A DNA stretch of 18,921 nucleotides from an uncultured Micrococcales bacterium (GCA_903866485.1 CAIPNT010000114.1:1-18921); one strand, 5' to 3'. Shown: positions 1 through 6,711, counted from the stretch's first letter. The notes: generated from the letters alone by a model not told the origin. Program-made: numbers and translations.

Positions 1-273
1 GGCAACCTCGGCCAAGACCTCGGTCACATAGGCGGGCTTAACTCCCACCAAAACAACGTCTGCGCCGGCGACCGCCATCGAGTTAGCATCATTGCCGTTT
101 TCGAGCGCGTAGGCGTGAACACCAAGCTCGTCGATTTGCTTTGATGCGCTTGCCGCGCTCTTGGTGCTGACCGAAATGTTCTCTGGGCTGAAGCCAGATT
201 TGAGCAGACCGGCAAGGATGGCGCCGCCCATTGAACCCGAGCCGAGAATTGCGATGCGATTGATATTCACCAC
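1..273 (-). CDS. proC: Pyrroline-5-carboxylate reductase, 5' part (runs off the window)
   Basis: Catalyses the last step of proline synthesis, NAD(P)H reduction of 1-pyrroline-5-carboxylate to proline, in the cytosol. Only about 90 N-terminal residues are visible; the rest lies beyond position 1. They form a Rossmann nucleotide-binding start, with the dinucleotide loop GSGSMGGA at residues 10-17 after a short hydrophobic strand, and the family strand VVLVGVKP at about 72-79. Two adjacent GTG codons (273 and 270) could start the protein. The one at 270 is preferred because a TAAACT hexamer ends exactly six bases before it, fitting a leaderless transcript; no Shine-Dalgarno sequence is present. 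An earlier ATG is followed at once by a stop. Divergent from radA. Other Rossmann dehydrogenases share the loop, but the start and the VKP strand are ProC-like. Confidence 0.9.
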   Translation of the reverse strand, partial: MVNINRIAILGSGSMGGAILAGLLKSGFSPENISVSTKSAASASKQIDELGVHAYALENGNDANSMAVAGADVVLVGVKPAYVTEVLAEVA

Positions 274-276
274 ATC

Positions 277-282
277 AGTTTA
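277..282 (-). promoter_or_regulatory. -10 element of proC (leaderless)
   Basis: TAAACT on the minus strand. Six bases separate it from the GTG at 270, so a start point seven bases after the hexamer falls on the first base of the start codon. No convincing -35 hexamer is visible. Confidence 0.6.
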
Positions 283-310
283 GGCGAGGCCGATTGTCGG
301 TGGCGGTTGA

Positions 311-316
311 TAGTTT
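311..316 (+). promoter_or_regulatory. -10 element of radA (leaderless)
   Basis: TAGTTT, followed by exactly six bases and then the radA ATG at 323. No Shine-Dalgarno sequence lies in the gap (only a weak TTGAG). Its upstream region interleaves with that of the divergent proC promoter. Confidence 0.55.
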
Positions 317-322
317 TGAGTC

Positions 323-1657
323 ATGGCTAACCCGAAAATCAACTTTGTCTGCACCGAGTGTGGTTGGTCGACTCCAAAATGGGTCGGTCGCTGCGGTGAG
401 TGTCAGGCGTGGGATTCAATGCAAGAGGGTGCAGCCGGAGGTGGACGTGGCCTAGGTGTTGCCAAGCAGGTGCGTGCCTTAAAGCTGGTTGAATCTTCGG
501 CGGCAAAACCAATCACCGATGTTTCTACCGAACGAGTTTCGGCGTGGTCTACACAGGTCGGCGAATTCGACAGGGTCTTGGGTGGCGGCTTGGTGCCTGG
601 CGCCGTTGTGCTGCTGTCTGGTGAGCCGGGCGTCGGCAAATCTACCCTGCTGCTCGAGGTTGCCGCCAACACCGCAAAGTCTGGCAAGCGCGTGCTCTAT
701 GTGACCGGCGAAGAGTCGGTTGGACAGGTGCGTCTGCGTGCCGAGCGCACCGGGGCCCTAACCGACAATCTTTACCTCGCAGCCGAAACCGATCTATCCA
801 CGGTTTTAGGTCAAATTGATGCCGTTGCGCCTGAGCTTTTGGTGGTCGACTCAGTGCAGACCATTGCCGCGGCAGAAATCGACGGTGCAGCCGGCATGCC
901 GTCTCAAATTCGCGAGGTTGCCGCCAATCTAATCAGGGTTGCCAAAGAGCGCGCGCTGCCGGTGATTTTGGTTGGCCACGTAACCAAAGATGGTTCAATC
1001 GCCGGCCCCCGTGCCCTCGAGCACCTGGTTGATGTGGTTTGCCACTTTGAAGGCGATCGCCAAACTTCACTCAGATTTGTCAGGTCTCTCAAGAATCGCT
1101 TTGGCCCGACCGACGAGGTGGGCTGCTTTGAGATGACCGGCGAGGGCATCAACCAGGTTAGCGACCCGAGCGCAATGTTCTTATCACGCGGTGACGCACC
1201 GGTCTCTGGCACTTGCGTAACGGTAACGGTCGAAGGCAAGCGCCCCCTGATTGCCGAGGTTCAGGCACTTGTGGTCAAGTCTTCGACACCTCAACCACGG
1301 CGAGTCACCAACGGGGTCGACTCGGCTCGAGTTGCAATGCTCTTGGCAGTGCTCGAACGTCGGGCCGGCCTGAGGCTAAGCGATTCAGATGTCTATGTTT
1401 CAACGGTGGGCGGAGTGCGACTGACCGAACCAGCCGCCGACCTTGCCATCGCCTTGGCGATTGCTTCGGCCATGCAAGACAAACCGATAGCGCACAACCT
1501 CGTGGCCTTCGGAGAAATCAGTTTGGCCGGCGAGATTCGAAAAGTCTCTAACGGCAAGATTCGCTCAAACGAGGCGAGCCGCCTTGGCTTCATCCGCTCA
1601 GTTGATGCTGAGGTTGGCGATTTGCGTGCAGCCCTAAGCCTCGGCCTCAACTGGTAG
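323..1657 (+). CDS. radA: DNA repair protein RadA (Sms)
   Basis: RecA-like ATPase that helps process recombination intermediates, driving branch migration beside RecA. The 444 residues show the full family layout. A four-cysteine zinc finger has Cys10, Cys13, Cys24 and Cys27. The RecA-type core has Walker A GEPGVGKST at 100-108 and Walker B LLVVD at 172-176, followed by the RadA-specific KNRFG at 257-261. A Lon-protease-like C-terminal domain follows (about 300-440), including the stretch GVRLTEPAADLAIALA. Length is normal for the family. The ATG at 323 places the zinc finger where expected and fits a leaderless -10 element. The gene is divergent from proC and followed by a probable terminator, so it looks monocistronic. 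Confidence 0.97.
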   Translation: MANPKINFVCTECGWSTPKWVGRCGECQAWDSMQEGAAGGGRGLGVAKQVRALKLVESSAAKPITDVSTERVSAWSTQVGEFDRVLGGGLVPGAVVLLSGEPGVGKSTLLLEVAANTAKSGKRVLYVTGEESVGQVRLRAERTGALTDNLYLAAETDLSTVLGQIDAVAPELLVVDSVQTIAAAEIDGAAGMPSQIREVAANLIRVAKERALPVILVGHVTKDGSIAGPRALEHLVDVVCHFEGDRQTSLRFVRSLKNRFGPTDEVGCFEMTGEGINQVSDPSAMFLSRGDAPVSGTCVTVTVEGKRPLIAEVQALVVKSSTPQPRRVTNGVDSARVAMLLAVLERRAGLRLSDSDVYVSTVGGVRLTEPAADLAIALAIASAMQDKPIAHNLVAFGEISLAGEIRKVSNGKIRSNEASRLGFIRSVDAEVGDLRAALSLGLNW

Positions 1658-1660
1658 GCG

Positions 1661-1716
1661 GCAGCCGAATAACCGACCGCCGCCCCAGTTTTTCGGGGTG
1701 AGTTTGCTGCTTTTTT
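1661..1716 (+). terminator. Probable terminator of radA
   Basis: Three bases after the radA stop codon. An inner hairpin CGCCCC/GGGGTG (1681-1686 with 1695-1700, one G-T pair) sits inside an outer GCAGC/GCTGC pairing (1661-1665 with 1706-1710). Six T residues follow directly at 1711-1716. The outer stem is short and the loop branched, so this is a moderate call. Confidence 0.5.
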
Positions 1717-1749
1717 ACTGCGCCAAACAGGCACACCCTCAGAGAATCA

Positions 1750-1770
1750 CTTGTTTTGCCGTCAAACAAG
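1750..1770. repeat. Perfect inverted repeat, 7 bp arms
   Basis: CTTGTTT at 1750-1756 and AAACAAG at 1764-1770, with a 7-bp spacer. No T-tract follows on either strand, so it does not look like a terminator. A dimeric repressor or activator site is one reading. Confidence 0.6.
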
Positions 1771-1774
1771 CAAT

Positions 1775-1826
1775 TGAACGGACAGTGACCGTTTTTGTTC
1801 GGTCACAAAAAGAACAAAACCGTTCA
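1775..1826. repeat. Nested cluster of three inverted repeats
   Basis: The outer arms TGAACGG (1775-1781) and CCGTTCA (1820-1826) enclose GTGACCG (1785-1791)/CGGTCAC (1800-1806). A third pair is TTTTGTTC (1793-1800)/GAACAAAA (1812-1819). The last two pairs share base 1800 and physically interleave, so both cannot form together in one RNA strand, while either fits inside the outer pair. The arrangement suits several protein sites or a switchable RNA fold. No known family motif is recognised. Confidence 0.6.
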
Positions 1827-1860
1827 TGATTAGCCAGATTCGTTTGTCCGAGGGTGCGGC

Positions 1861-1866
1861 TACATT
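1861..1866 (+). promoter_or_regulatory. Possible -10 element of the LuxR-type regulator gene
   Basis: TACATT fits the TANNNT pattern and would place transcription start near 1873, just ahead of the hairpin at 1877-1897. TTGTCC at 1844-1849 is too close to be a standard -35 for it. Weak call. Confidence 0.3.
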
Positions 1867-1876
1867 TCTAATGAAT

Positions 1877-1897
1877 GTGGGGATGTTTTGTCCCCAC
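1877..1897 (+). repeat. Leader hairpin upstream of the regulator
   Basis: GTGGGGA (1877-1883) and TCCCCAC (1891-1897) form a perfect 7-bp, GC-rich stem with a 7-base loop, 38 bases before the regulator's ATG. If transcription starts near 1873 it would be a 5'-terminal stem-loop. No U-tract follows. It lies inside a possible 14-codon ORF (1871-1915). Confidence 0.5.
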
Positions 1898-1935
1898 TCG
1901 CAGAGAGGGGTGTGAGCTATTTCGGGGGTTCTTGA

Positions 1936-2682
1936 ATGGACGATTCACGCTGGGTCGACGGCCAACGCGCCAAAGACCTGATCATCTCGCTTGGCCGAGC
2001 AAAAACCGCAAGCGACCTTTGTCGAAACCTGGTGCATGTTGTTTTGCGAGAATTTGTTGCGGTGGCCAGCTTCATTTGCGTTCTCGAAAACGACTCGACC
2101 TTGGTTAGAATCGGGCAATACGGATATGCCAAAACCGAGCAGATGCCTGCCCCTGAATCTTTTTGGCAAGCAGGCGCAATCACCGAAGCCATCCAGACAA
2201 ACTCAAGAGTCACGGTAGAGAGCCGTGAACAATATGCCCTGCGGTTTCCCGGCTCGAGTCTTCAGCCCGCAGTAGGAGATGCCTTCGTGGCGATTCCGTT
2301 CAACCACCAAGGCGAATCAATCGGGGCTCTCGGCATCGCATTCGCCGGCTCATCCAACTCACTGGTTGCACTCGAAGGCGAATGGGCGCTCATGCAAGTT
2401 GCCGCAGAGTTGGTTGCCCGACTTTCGCCTCCCCAACTACAACGCTTTGAGCCTCAGAGAGGTCACGCATATGCCGAAGAAAGTGATCTCTCGGCACTCA
2501 CCGAAAGACACCTTCAGATTCTGAGGCTGATGGCCGAGGGCAAGACCAACGCGCAAATTGGGCGAATGCTGAGCCTAAGCGAATCTTCGATTAAGCAAGA
2601 ATCTGTGCGGATTTTTCGCAGCCTAGCCGTTGGTTCGAGGCAAGGCGCGGTTGCCAACGCAAGACAACTCGGGCTGATCTGA
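1936..2682 (+). CDS. GAF-like sensor / LuxR-type transcriptional regulator
   Basis: A 248-residue single-polypeptide regulator. Residues about 15-165 have the alternating strand and helix pattern of a GAF-type sensory domain, including VGDAFVAIPF at 113-122 and ESIGALGIAF at 127-136. Residues about 186-245 form a LuxR-type helix-turn-helix: LTERHLQILRLMAEG (188-202), TNAQIGRMLSLSESSIK (204-220) and a recognition helix that continues SVRIFRSL. No phosphoacceptor receiver domain is seen and no sensor kinase is adjacent, so the signal is unknown. The ATG at 1936 follows an in-frame stop, fixing the start. The only Shine-Dalgarno-like stretch is GGGGG at 1924-1928. The upstream palindromes suggest autoregulation or control by another factor. 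The target genes cannot be inferred. Confidence 0.85.
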   Translation: MDDSRWVDGQRAKDLIISLGRAKTASDLCRNLVHVVLREFVAVASFICVLENDSTLVRIGQYGYAKTEQMPAPESFWQAGAITEAIQTNSRVTVESREQYALRFPGSSLQPAVGDAFVAIPFNHQGESIGALGIAFAGSSNSLVALEGEWALMQVAAELVARLSPPQLQRFEPQRGHAYAEESDLSALTERHLQILRLMAEGKTNAQIGRMLSLSESSIKQESVRIFRSLAVGSRQGAVANARQLGLI

Positions 2683-2711
2683 GCCCACTAGAGAAGTCAG
2701 CGACCCAAATG

Positions 2712-3359
2712 CTACTTCAGAATGAACTGAACGTCGTTGGAAGATTTCACACCATTGATGGTTGCCGCCAGATGATAGCTGGCACCGCCACCGGCAACCG
2801 ACTTTTCGGTCGTGGCACTGCATCCGGTCGAACTCGAATAAACGCGCTGCCAAATCGAAGCTGGGCTGGTCATTGGCTGACCGGCTGAGAGCGTGATTAT
2901 CGAGTCGGTGTCAGAAGCTGCGCGAGGTTTTCCGCCGACCAGACAGTCCTTTGAATCCCAGATGACCTCTTTGCCGCTGGTGATTGTGAAGAACTGCACT
3001 TTGCTGCCGACGTCAAAAGTGCAGTCTTGAGTGCCCACGTTGGTGATGGTGAAGCTAAGCGACGGGTCTTGCTTGGCAGAAAAGACTGATGCCTCGGTCG
3101 AGCCGAGCGAGACCTTGGCCTGCACCGTCACGGCTGCCGGCGCGCAGGCCGAAATTACTCCCGGGGAGGCGTTTGCAGTTGCTGCCGAAGTTGAGGTTGG
3201 CTTGGCCGCCGGATGCACGACCCCCGAGATGAAGCCAGCAATGCCGGCGACGAGGTTCCAGATAATCACGATTAGAACCACCAACACGGCTAGAGCCAAA
3301 ATCTGGCGGCGTCGATAGGTTGCCTTGGTTGGTCGCTTGTTCATTCCTGGCGTGCTCAT
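2712..3359 (-). CDS. Membrane-anchored extracytoplasmic protein, unknown function
   Basis: I do not recognise a named family. The 215 residues have a basic cytosolic start (KRPTKATYRRR) and one hydrophobic segment at about 20-47. A Ser/Thr/Ala/Pro-rich linker (52-66) leads to an exported domain (70-215) with predicted beta character and four cysteines (72, 113, 139, 180), which could form two disulfides. The segment SFTITNVGTQDC is reminiscent of bacterial Ig-like or DUF4232-type beta-sandwich domains, but this is only a resemblance. The ATG at 3359 is supported by a TAACCT hexamer six bases upstream; an internal Met6 is an alternative. It lies 25 bp downstream of argA on the same strand and converges on the LuxR-type gene with a 29-bp gap. 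Confidence 0.75.
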   Translation of the reverse strand: MSTPGMNKRPTKATYRRRQILALAVLVVLIVIIWNLVAGIAGFISGVVHPAAKPTSTSAATANASPGVISACAPAAVTVQAKVSLGSTEASVFSAKQDPSLSFTITNVGTQDCTFDVGSKVQFFTITSGKEVIWDSKDCLVGGKPRAASDTDSIITLSAGQPMTSPASIWQRVYSSSTGCSATTEKSVAGGGASYHLAATINGVKSSNDVQFILK

Positions 3360-3365
3360 GAACCT

Positions 3366-3371
3366 AGGTTA
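3366..3371 (-). promoter_or_regulatory. -10 element of the 215-aa membrane protein gene (leaderless)
   Basis: TAACCT on the minus strand, exactly six bases before the ATG at 3359. It lies in the 25-bp gap after argA, so this gene can be transcribed separately from argA. The hexamer overlaps a short palindrome AACCTAGGTT (3361-3370). Confidence 0.6.
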
Positions 3372-3384
3372 ACCAGCGGATGGC

Positions 3385-3894
3385 TCAGAGTGTGCGAAGC
3401 ATCCTCGTGTTGCCCAAAGTGTTCTGCTTGACTCGGGCCAAATCTAAAAACTCGGCAACGCCATCGTCGTGTGATCGAACCATTTCGGCATAAGTTTCTT
3501 GGTCCACGGGCACATCCGAGATTTCAACGAAGCCGAAACGACCAAAAAATTCAACCTCAAAGGTCAGACAGAATACGCGCTTGATGCCCAGACGCTGCGC
3601 CTGTTCGAGCAAAGCCACAACCAAGGCCTTGCCCACACCGTGACCGCGCATGTGATCGGCGACAACCACAGAGCGCACCTCAGCCAGGTCTTCCCACATA
3701 ACGTGCAGTGCGCCGGCTGCGACCACAAAGTCATTCTGGTCAACTGCCACAAGAAACTCGGGTACGTGCTCATAGAGGTCTACCAGCTCGCGCCCAAGCA
3801 AAACTCGTGAGCCTTCGATGCTTTGGCGGATGGCCTGAATCTGCCTTACGTCGCCGGTGGTAGCCGCGCGCACGCGAATCGAACTGTGAGTCAT
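3385..3894 (-). CDS. argA: Amino-acid (glutamate) N-acetyltransferase, ArgA type
   Basis: A 169-residue single-domain GNAT protein. It closely resembles, from memory, the actinobacterial L-glutamate N-acetyltransferase represented by M. tuberculosis Rv2747, which makes N-acetylglutamate for arginine synthesis without the kinase-like domain of E. coli ArgA. Shared hallmarks are the start VRAAT..DVRQI, GALHVMWEDLAEVRSVVV at 61-78, the acetyl-CoA loop RGHGVG at 83-88, FEVEFFGRFGF at 112-122 and the end VAEFLDLARVKQNTLGNTRM at 146-165. The ATG at 3894 has no Shine-Dalgarno sequence but a TATTCT hexamer six bases upstream. No arginine genes adjoin it, so it probably acts with a pathway encoded elsewhere. 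Another amino-acid substrate remains possible. Confidence 0.85.
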   Translation of the reverse strand: MTHSSIRVRAATTGDVRQIQAIRQSIEGSRVLLGRELVDLYEHVPEFLVAVDQNDFVVAAGALHVMWEDLAEVRSVVVADHMRGHGVGKALVVALLEQAQRLGIKRVFCLTFEVEFFGRFGFVEISDVPVDQETYAEMVRSHDDGVAEFLDLARVKQNTLGNTRMLRTL

Positions 3895-3900
3895 GGTTCA

Positions 3901-3906
3901 AGAATA
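3901..3906 (-). promoter_or_regulatory. -10 element of argA (leaderless)
   Basis: TATTCT on the minus strand followed by six bases and the ATG at 3894. It lies just beyond the clpC terminator hairpin, so argA starts a new transcription unit. Confidence 0.65.
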
Positions 3907-3916
3907 GTTGCCATTT

Positions 3917-3952
3917 AAAGCAAAGTCGCCCCCGCCAAAAGGCGGAGGCGAC
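3917..3952 (-). terminator. Rho-independent terminator of clpC
   Basis: On the minus strand a 12-bp stem, GTCGCCTCCGCC with GGCGGGGGCGAC (3952-3941 with 3936-3925, one G-T pair), closes a TTTT loop and is followed by TTTGCTTTAAA. It begins 12 bases after the clpC stop codon. The stem is very stable; the U-tract is interrupted. Confidence 0.8.
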
Positions 3953-3964
3953 TGAGCGTGATGT

Positions 3965-6454
3965 TTAGATTGAAACCGGTTCTGCCGGAGCCACTGGTGG
4001 TGCCGGAGGGTTGTTGTCGTGAGCGGCGTTCTCGAACACAAACTCACCGTTGACGAAGTCAACCTTGACGTGGTGGGCATTTAACAGGTGACCGTGCAAA
4101 ATCTGCTCGCTCAGCTTGTCTTCAACCTCACGCTGAACGGCTCGACGCAATGGTCGCGCACCCAGGGTTGGGTCGAAGCCAATCTCGATCAGGCGATCTT
4201 TGGCGGCCTGAGAAACCTCGATGGTCATGTCGCGGTCTTCCAAACGGACACCGAGTCGCTTGATGAATAGGTCGACGATCTGCACCAACTCTGGCTTGGT
4301 TAGCTGAGGGAACACAATTGTCTCGTCAACTCGGTTTAAGAACTCAGGGCGGAAGCTCTTCTTCAATTCTTCGTTGACCTTGCCCTTCATGCGCTCGTAC
4401 TCGTTGGCAGAATCGCCCTCGAGGGCAAAGCCCATGGTGCCGCGCGAAATGTCACGCGTTCCGAGGTTGGTGGTCATGATGATGATGGTGTTCTTGAAGT
4501 CGACAACGCGACCCTGACCATCGGTCAAGCGACCCTCTTCAAGAATCTGAAGCAGCGAGTTGAAGATGTCTGGGTGAGCCTTCTCGATCTCGTCAAACAA
4601 GACAACACTGAATGGCTTGCGGCGAACCTTCTCGGTTAGCTGGCCGCCCTCTTCGAAGCCGACGAAGCCCGGAGGCGCACCAAACAGGCGGCTGACGGTG
4701 TGCTTCTCGCCATACTCTGACATGTCGAGTGAGATAAGTGCGTTCTCATCGTCGAATAAGAACTCGGCTAGCGCCTTGGCAAGCTCGGTCTTTCCGACAC
4801 CGGTTGGGCCGGCGAAGATGAACGAACCAGAAGGACGGTTTGGGTCCTTTAGGCCGGCACGCTGACGACGAATCGACTTTGAGATTGCCGCGATGGCGTC
4901 CTCCTGGCCGATAACGCGCTTGTGTAGCTCGTCTTCCATGAAGATGAGCTTTGCGCTCTCCTCCTCGGTCAACTTGAACACTGGGATGCCGGTTGCCTGA
5001 GCCAAAACCTCGGCAATCAAGCCCTCGTCGACGATGCCCTGAGCGGCTACGTTGCCGAGGCGAAACTGCTTCTCGCGCTTCACGCGCTCGATGTTCAACT
5101 TCTTCTCTTCGTCACGCTTTGAAGCGGCTAGTTCGAAGTCTTGGTCTTCGATAGCCTTCTCTTTAGCGACCTTGATCGCCACAATCTGCTCTTCGATTTC
5201 ACGCAACTCTGGCGGAGAAGACAGAATCGACAGGCGCAAACGAGCACCGGCCTCATCGATCAGGTCGATGGCCTTGTCTGGCAAGAAGCGGTCGGTGATG
5301 TAGCGGTCAGATAGCTGAGCGGCGGCAACGAGTGCGCCATCCGTGATTGAAACCTTGTGGTGCACCTCGTAGCGGTCGCGAAGACCCTTCAGGATGTTGA
5401 TGGCCATTGGCAAGCTTGGCTCATTGACCATTACCTGCTGAAAACGGCGGGTTAGCGCAGCATCTTTTTCGAAGTGCTTGCGGTATTCGTCGAGTGTGGT
5501 GGCGCCGATGGTCTGCAACTCGCCTCGGGCAAGCAACGGCTTGAGGATCGAAGCGGCATCGATCGCGCCCTCGGCGGCTCCTGCCCCAACCAGGGTGTGA
5601 ATCTCGTCAATGAAAGTGATGATGTCACCGCGGGTGCGAATCTCTTTGGTGACCTTCTTCAGGCGCTCTTCGAAGTCACCGCGATAGCGTGAACCGGCGA
5701 TAAGTGAGCCCATGTCTAGGGTGTAAAGCTGTTTGCCCTTGAGGGTTTCTGGCACGTTGCCGTTGACGATAGCCTGAGCCAGCCCCTCGACAACCGCGGT
5801 CTTTCCAACGCCAGGCTCACCAATCAAAATTGGGTTGTTTTTGCTGCGGCGGCTAAGAATTTGCATCACGCGCTCGATTTCACGCTCGCGACCAATAACC
5901 GGGTCAAGCTTGCCATCTGCGGCAGCCTGAGTGAGGTTGCGACCAAACTGGTCAAGAATCTGTGAACCCTTTTGCTTCTCGGTGTTGTCGCCACCGACGG
6001 CGACGGTCTCTTTGCCCTGAAAACCAGAAAGCAACTGGATGACCTGCTGGCGAACGCGGTTGGTGTCTGCGCCAAGCTTGGTTAGCACCTGCGCGGCAAC
6101 ACCCTCACCCTCACGGATTAGCCCCAAGAGCAAGTGTTCGGTGCCGATGTATGAGTGACCCAACTGCAGGGCCTCGCGAAGCGAAAGCTCGAGCACCTTC
6201 TTGGCGCGCGGAGTGAATGGAATGTGACCTGCCGGAGCCTGCTGACCCTGACCGATGATCTCTTGCACCTGCTGGCGCACCGAGTCGAGGTTGATGCCGA
6301 GCGACTCGAGGGCCTTGGCGGCAACGCCTTCACCCTCGTGAATCAGACCCAACAGGATGTGTTCGGTGCCGATGTAGTTGTGGTTGAGCAGTTTGGCTTC
6401 TTCTTGAGCCAGCACAACAACTCGACGGGCCTTGTCGGTGAATTTCTCGAACAT
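3965..6454 (-). CDS. clpC: ATP-dependent Clp protease ATP-binding subunit ClpC
   Basis: Hsp100 unfoldase that feeds proteins to the ClpP peptidase in the cytosol. The 829 residues contain the whole ClpC plan. Two N-terminal Clp repeats each carry a YIGTEH(I/L)LLGLI motif (28-38 and 102-112). The first AAA+ module has Walker [10 protein letters not shown] at 212-220 and Walker B FIDEI at 281-285. A coiled-coil/UVR middle domain spans about 415-465. The second AAA+ module has GPTGVGKT at 549-556 and VVLFDEIEK at 617-625, with the ClpP-docking MGF at 674-676. The C-terminal tail is Ala/Pro-rich. The start at 6454 gives the conserved [13 protein letters not shown] and has GGAG six bases upstream. 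The open frame runs a further 80 codons upstream, but that part overlaps the 63-aa gene and is not ClpC-like. Confidence 0.97.
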   Translation of the reverse strand: MFEKFTDKARRVVVLAQEEAKLLNHNYIGTEHILLGLIHEGEGVAAKALESLGINLDSVRQQVQEIIGQGQQAPAGHIPFTPRAKKVLELSLREALQLGHSYIGTEHLLLGLIREGEGVAAQVLTKLGADTNRVRQQVIQLLSGFQGKETVAVGGDNTEKQKGSQILDQFGRNLTQAAADGKLDPVIGREREIERVMQILSRRSKNNPILIGEPGVGKTAVVEGLAQAIVNGNVPETLKGKQLYTLDMGSLIAGSRYRGDFEERLKKVTKEIRTRGDIITFIDEIHTLVGAGAAEGAIDAASILKPLLARGELQTIGATTLDEYRKHFEKDAALTRRFQQVMVNEPSLPMAINILKGLRDRYEVHHKVSITDGALVAAAQLSDRYITDRFLPDKAIDLIDEAGARLRLSILSSPPELREIEEQIVAIKVAKEKAIEDQDFELAASKRDEEKKLNIERVKREKQFRLGNVAAQGIVDEGLIAEVLAQATGIPVFKLTEEESAKLIFMEDELHKRVIGQEDAIAAISKSIRRQRAGLKDPNRPSGSFIFAGPTGVGKTELAKALAEFLFDDENALISLDMSEYGEKHTVSRLFGAPPGFVGFEEGGQLTEKVRRKPFSVVLFDEIEKAHPDIFNSLLQILEEGRLTDGQGRVVDFKNTIIIMTTNLGTRDISRGTMGFALEGDSANEYERMKGKVNEELKKSFRPEFLNRVDETIVFPQLTKPELVQIVDLFIKRLGVRLEDRDMTIEVSQAAKDRLIEIGFDPTLGARPLRRAVQREVEDKLSEQILHGHLLNAHHVKVDFVNGEFVFENAAHDNNPPAPPVAPAEPVSI

Positions 6455-6467
6455 TTTGTCTCCATTC

Positions 6468-6489
6468 GAAGCCTTTGGTTTCAGGCTTC
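6468..6489 (-). promoter_or_regulatory. Inverted repeat in the clpC leader
   Basis: GAAGCCT and AGGCTTC form a perfect 7-bp repeat with an 8-base spacer, ending 13 bases before the clpC ATG and just upstream of its Shine-Dalgarno sequence. It could be an mRNA stem-loop affecting translation, or a regulator site. It does not match the CIRCE, HAIR or ClgR motifs as I know them. A possible -10 hexamer TAACAT (6503-6498) lies just ahead of it. Confidence 0.4.
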
Positions 6490-6507
6490 TAATGAAGATG
6501 TTAGGTC

Positions 6508-6699
6508 TTATTTCTTGTCGTTTGTTGGCTGTTCGCTGTGGGCTTGAGCAGAGCGCATCTCGGCTTCGATCTCGGCATAGACCTTGCGCTCGGTGCGGTC
6601 GGCTCGCAGAATCGAGCGAATCATCACCCAAAACAAGACGCCGACCAAAACCGGTGGCACTAGCGAGGTTGCGGCATCCCAGAAATCTGACCAATTCAT
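6508..6699 (-). CDS. Small single-pass membrane protein between lysS and clpC
   Basis: A 63-residue protein. The N-terminus ([13 protein letters not shown]) leads into one transmembrane segment at about 13-31 ([19 protein letters not shown]). A charged, probably cytosolic tail follows, likely helical ([20 protein letters not shown]), and the protein ends in KK. No named family is recognised. The ATG at 6699 is preceded by TAGGCT with a six-base gap, so a leaderless transcript is predicted that would also carry clpC, 53 bp downstream. A longer overlapping frame is the upstream extension of clpC and is judged not to be coding. In Mycobacterium this slot holds lsr2; this protein is unrelated to Lsr2. 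Confidence 0.75.
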   Translation of the reverse strand: MNWSDFWDAATSLVPPVLVGVLFWVMIRSILRADRTERKVYAEIEAEMRSAQAHSEQPTNDKK

Positions 6700-6705
6700 G
6701 CGTTG

Positions 6706-6711
6706 AGCCTA
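6706..6711 (-). promoter_or_regulatory. -10 element of the 63-aa gene and probably clpC (leaderless)
   Basis: TAGGCT on the minus strand, exactly six bases before the ATG at 6699, in the 38-bp gap after lysS. It would allow the small gene and clpC to be transcribed apart from the fol-pan-lysS block. Confidence 0.6.

Larger units (their letters stand above)
1717..1935. other. Palindrome-rich intergenic region upstream of the LuxR-type regulator
   Basis: No convincing protein gene was found apart from a possible 14-codon mini-ORF at 1871-1915. The stretch holds five perfect inverted repeats of 7-8 bp: CTTGTTT/AAACAAG (1750-1770), TGAACGG/CCGTTCA (1775-1826), GTGACCG/CGGTCAC (1785-1806), TTTTGTTC/GAACAAAA (1793-1819) and GTGGGGA/TCCCCAC (1877-1897). 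A possible -10 hexamer TACATT lies at 1861-1866. The region is probably the promoter and leader of the downstream regulator, with operator sites or alternative RNA folds. Confidence 0.6.

Noticed and set aside
1785..1820. Inverted repeat at 1785-1806 as a transcription terminator
   Set aside because: The hairpin is followed by A-rich, not T-rich, sequence on the plus strand, and by mixed sequence on the minus strand.
1875..2108. 77-codon plus-strand frame overlapping the start of the LuxR-type gene
   Set aside because: It overlaps the regulator in another frame, is rich in Arg and Cys, has no ribosome site and looks like no known protein.
2683..2711. Terminator between the convergent LuxR-type and 215-aa genes
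   Set aside because: No stem-loop with a T-tract could be found in the 29-bp gap.
6155..6547. 130-codon plus-strand frame opposite the start of clpC
   Set aside because: Antisense shadow of the conserved Clp N-terminal repeats and the clpC leader; no coding features of its own.
6455..6694. In-frame upstream extension of clpC giving a 909-residue protein
   Set aside because: The extra 80 residues are unlike ClpC and overlap the 63-aa gene. The conserved ClpC N-terminus [13 protein letters not shown] begins at 6454 with a good GGAG ahead of it.
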